A stretch of DNA of 64,000 nucleotides from assembly GCF_051014445.1 (NCBI RefSeq), contig NC_135134.1:3315672-3379671 (forward strand). The letters are read 5' to 3'. Both the position numbers and the translations under genes were made by a program. Positions 61,301 to 64,000 of the stretch are shown here, in pieces (the stretch's first letter is position 1; each line of letters begins with the position of its first letter). Under the pieces are notes generated by a model. That model was not told where the DNA came from, searched no databases, and saw nothing but the letters and a program-made list of their open reading frames with translations. This DNA is from Colletes latitarsis (lineage: Eukaryota; Arthropoda; Insecta; Hymenoptera; Colletidae).

Positions 61301-64000
61301 GCCGGTTATGTCTCGGTTAGGTCTGGGATTTGCCCTGATCTGGCTCCTACTTTCGCATTTTTCGCCTACTTGTTGTCAAGATCCTGGGCTTTTTCTGGTT
61401 TGGATCACGTAGTAATGCGGCACCGCACCGTAACAGTCAATTAAACCTGGTTGCGATTAATATTTTGGAGGATAACGCCGGTTATGTCTCGGTTAGGTCT
61501 GGGATTTGCCCTCATCTGGCTCGTACCTTTGCATTTTTCGCCTACTTGTTGTCAAGATCCTGGGCTTTTTCTGGTTCGGATCACGTAGTAATGCGGTACC
61601 AAACCGAAACAGTCAATTAAACCTGGGTGCGATTAATATTTTAGAGGATAACGCCGGTTATGTCTCGGTTAGGTCTGGGATTTGCCCTGATCTGGCTCCT
61701 ACTTTCGCATTTTTCGCATACTTGTTGGCCAGATCCTGGCCTTTTTCTGGCTTGGATCACGTAGTAATGCGGTACCACACCGAAGCAGACAATTAAACCT
61801 GGTTGCGATTAATATTTTAGAGGATAACGCCGGTTATGTCTCGGTTAGGTCTGGGATTTGCCCTCATCTGGCTCGCACTTTCGCATCTATCGCATACTTG
61901 ATGGCTAGATCCTGGCCTTTTTCTGGTCTGTATCACGTAGTACTGGGGTACCACTCTGAAACCGTCAATAAAAGCTGGTTCGGATTAGTATCTTAGAGGA
62001 TAACGCTGGTTATGGCTGGGTTAGTTCTTGTATTTGCAATCATCTGGCTCGTAGCTTCGCATTTTTCGCCTACTTGTTGTCAAGATCCTGGGCTTTTTCT
62101 GGATTGGATCACGTAGTAATGCGGCACCGCACCGTAACAGTCAATTAAACCTGGTTGCGATTAATATTTTGGAGGATAACGCCGGATATGTCTCGGTTAG
62201 GTCTGGGATTTGCCCTCATCTGGCTCGTACTTTCGCATTTTTCGCATACGTGTTGGCCAGATCCTGGCCTTTTTCTGGCTTGGCCCACGTAGTAATTAGG
62301 TACCACACTGAAACATTCAACTAAACCTGGTTCCGATTAATATTTTAGAGGATAACGCCGGTTATGTCTGTGTTAGTTCTGGTACTTGCCCTCATCTGGC
62401 TCGCACTTTCGCATCTATCGCATACTTGATGGCTAGATCCTGGCCTTTTTCTGGTTTGGATCACGTAGTAATGCGGTACCACACCGAAACAGTCAAATAA
62501 ACCTGGTTGCGATTAATATTTTAGAGGATAACGCCGGTTATGTCTGGCTTAGGTCTGGGATTTGCCCTCATCTGGCTCGTACCTTTGCATTTTTCACCTA
62601 CTTGTTGGCCAGATCCAGGGCTTTTTCGGGTTTGTATCCCGTCGTAATGTGGTACCGCACCGAAGCAGTCAATGAAACCTGGTTGCGATGAATATTTTGG
62701 AAGATAACGCTGGTTATGTTTGGGTGAGGTCTGGTATTTGCAATCATCTGGCTCCTACTTCCGCATTTTTCACCTACTTGTTGTCAAGATCCTGGGCTTT
62801 TTCTGGTCTGGATCACGTAGTAATGCGGTACCATACCGTAACAGTCAATTAAACCTGGTTGCGATTAATATTTTGGAGGATAACGCCGGTTATGTCTCGG
62901 TTAGGTCTGGGATTTGCCCTCATCTGGCTCGTACCTTTGCATTTTTCACCTACTTGTTGTCAAGATCCTGGGCTTTTTCTGGTCTGGATCACGTAGTAAT
63001 GCGGTACCACACCGTAACAGTCAATTAAACCTGGTTGCGATTAATATTTTGGAGGATAACGCCGGTTATGTCTCGGTTAGGTCTGGGATTTGCCCTCATC
63101 TGGCTCGTACCTTTGCATTTTTCGCATACCTGTTGGCCAGATCCTGGCCTTTTTCTGGCTTGGACCACGTAGTAATTAGGTACCACACTGAAACATTCAA
63201 CTAAACCTGGCTCCGATTAATATTTTAGAGGATAACGCCGGTTTTGTCTGGGTTAGTTCTGGTATTTGCCCTCATCTGGCTGGCACTTTCCCATCTATCG
63301 CATACTTGATGGCTAGATCCTGGCCTTTTTCTGGTTTGGATCACGTAGTAATGCGGTACCACATCGAAACAGTCAATTAAACCTGGTTGCGATTAATATT
63401 TTAGAGGATAACGACGGTTATGTCTCGGTTAGGTCTGGGATTTGCCCTGATCTGGCTCCTACTTTCGCATTTTTCGCATACTTGTTGGCCAGATCCTGGC
63501 CTTTTTCTGGCTTGGATCACGTAGTAATGCGGTACCACACCGAAGCAGACAATTAAACCTGGTTGCGATTAATATTTTAGAGGATAACGCCGGTTATGTC
63601 TCGGTTAGGTCTGGGATTTGCCCTCATCTGGCACGCACTTTCGCATCTATCGCATACTTGATGGCTAGATCCTGGCCTTTTTCTGGTCTGTATCACGTAG
63701 TAATGTGGTACCACACTGAAACCGTCAATAAAAGCTGGTTCGGATTAGTATCTTAGAGGATAACGCTGGTTATGGCTGGGTTAGTTCTGGTATTTGCAAT
63801 CATCTGGCTCGCAGATTCGCATTTTTCGCCTACTTGTTGTCAAAATCCTGGGCTTTTTCTGGTTTGGATCACGTAGTAATGCGGCACCGCACCGTAACAG
63901 TCAATTAAACCTGGTTGCGATTAATATTTTGGAGGATAACGCCGGTTATGTCTCGGTTAGGTCTGGGATTTGCCCTCATCTGGCTCGTACCTTTGCATTT
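58301..64000. repeat. Nested higher-order repeats of 4399, 1936, 1584 and 352 bp
   Basis: The stretch 58321 to about 59600 recurs from 62720 to the window end at a shift of 4399 bp (25 monomers less 1 bp). Inside it, about 59880-61790 recurs from about 61816 at 1936 bp (11 monomers), marked by the rare GTACTGGGGTACC at 60003 and 61939. Blocks at 59394 and 60978 are 1584 bp apart (9 monomers), and 61154 and 61506 are 352 bp apart (2 monomers). The array continues past the right edge. Confidence 0.86.

Noticed and set aside
4897..64000. Dozens of similar open frames of about 96 codons across the satellite, most starting Met-Pro-Ser-Ser-Gly or Met-Gln-Ser-Ser, as a possible repeated gene family.
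   Set aside because: They span about 1.65 monomers, recur with the repeat, and overlap each other in shifted frames. 176 is not a multiple of 3, so no continuous repeat protein is possible. The frames end at the common TAA in CAATTAAACC or its equivalent. There is no splice structure, conserved domain or sign of selection on codons.
4887..64000. CRISPR-like array, because of regular repeats.
   Set aside because: The units are contiguous 176-bp tandem monomers without unique spacers, in a eukaryotic setting.
4887..64000. CENP-B box or similar centromere-protein site in the monomer.
   Set aside because: I searched by eye on both strands for the TTCG-A-CGGG core spacing and found no match. Centromere identity cannot be argued from such a motif here.

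Overview
The window is eukaryotic and most probably from an insect or other arthropod. It is a tandem satellite array with a monomer of about 176 bp, plus two R1-clade non-LTR retrotransposons (LINEs). R1-clade elements are found chiefly in arthropods, which is the basis for the organism inference. I recognise no host gene, tRNA, rRNA or CRISPR array.

Layout: (1) 1-4886, plus strand: a GC-rich LINE (element 1). It has a gag-like ORF1 entering from the left edge, an ORF2 with endonuclease, reverse transcriptase and CCHC domains broken by one in-frame TGA, a structured 3' UTR, and 29 A's abutting satellite. (2) 4887-9141: about 24 diverged satellite monomers with a 5-monomer tandem duplication. 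(3) 9142-12764, minus strand: a second, related but distinct, 5'-truncated LINE (element 2) with 19 T's (its poly-A) on the left. It is flanked by an 18-bp target-site duplication of satellite sequence, and its ORF2 carries one in-frame TAG. (4) 12783-64000: about 291 further monomers without interruption. The left part (to about 18944) is heterogeneous. From 18945 the monomers are organised into long, nearly identical higher-order repeats: two copies of a 4926-bp unit (28 monomers), then two full copies and one near-full copy of a 5457-bp unit (31 monomers). Mosaic segments follow, with repeat spacings of 5280, 6159, 704, 4399, 1936 and 1584 bp, all within about 2 bp of a whole number of monomers.

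The two LINEs do not form a cooperating system with the satellite, although both use it as an insertion site. Their insertion points lie 31 bp apart in the monomer, on opposite strands. One of these points lies inside a TTAGG pentamer. The satellite contains many open frames of about 96 codons. Because 176 is not a multiple of three and the frames are duplicated with the monomer, I treat them as by-products of the repeat and not as genes. The array's biological role (centromeric, subtelomeric or other heterochromatin) cannot be settled from this sequence.
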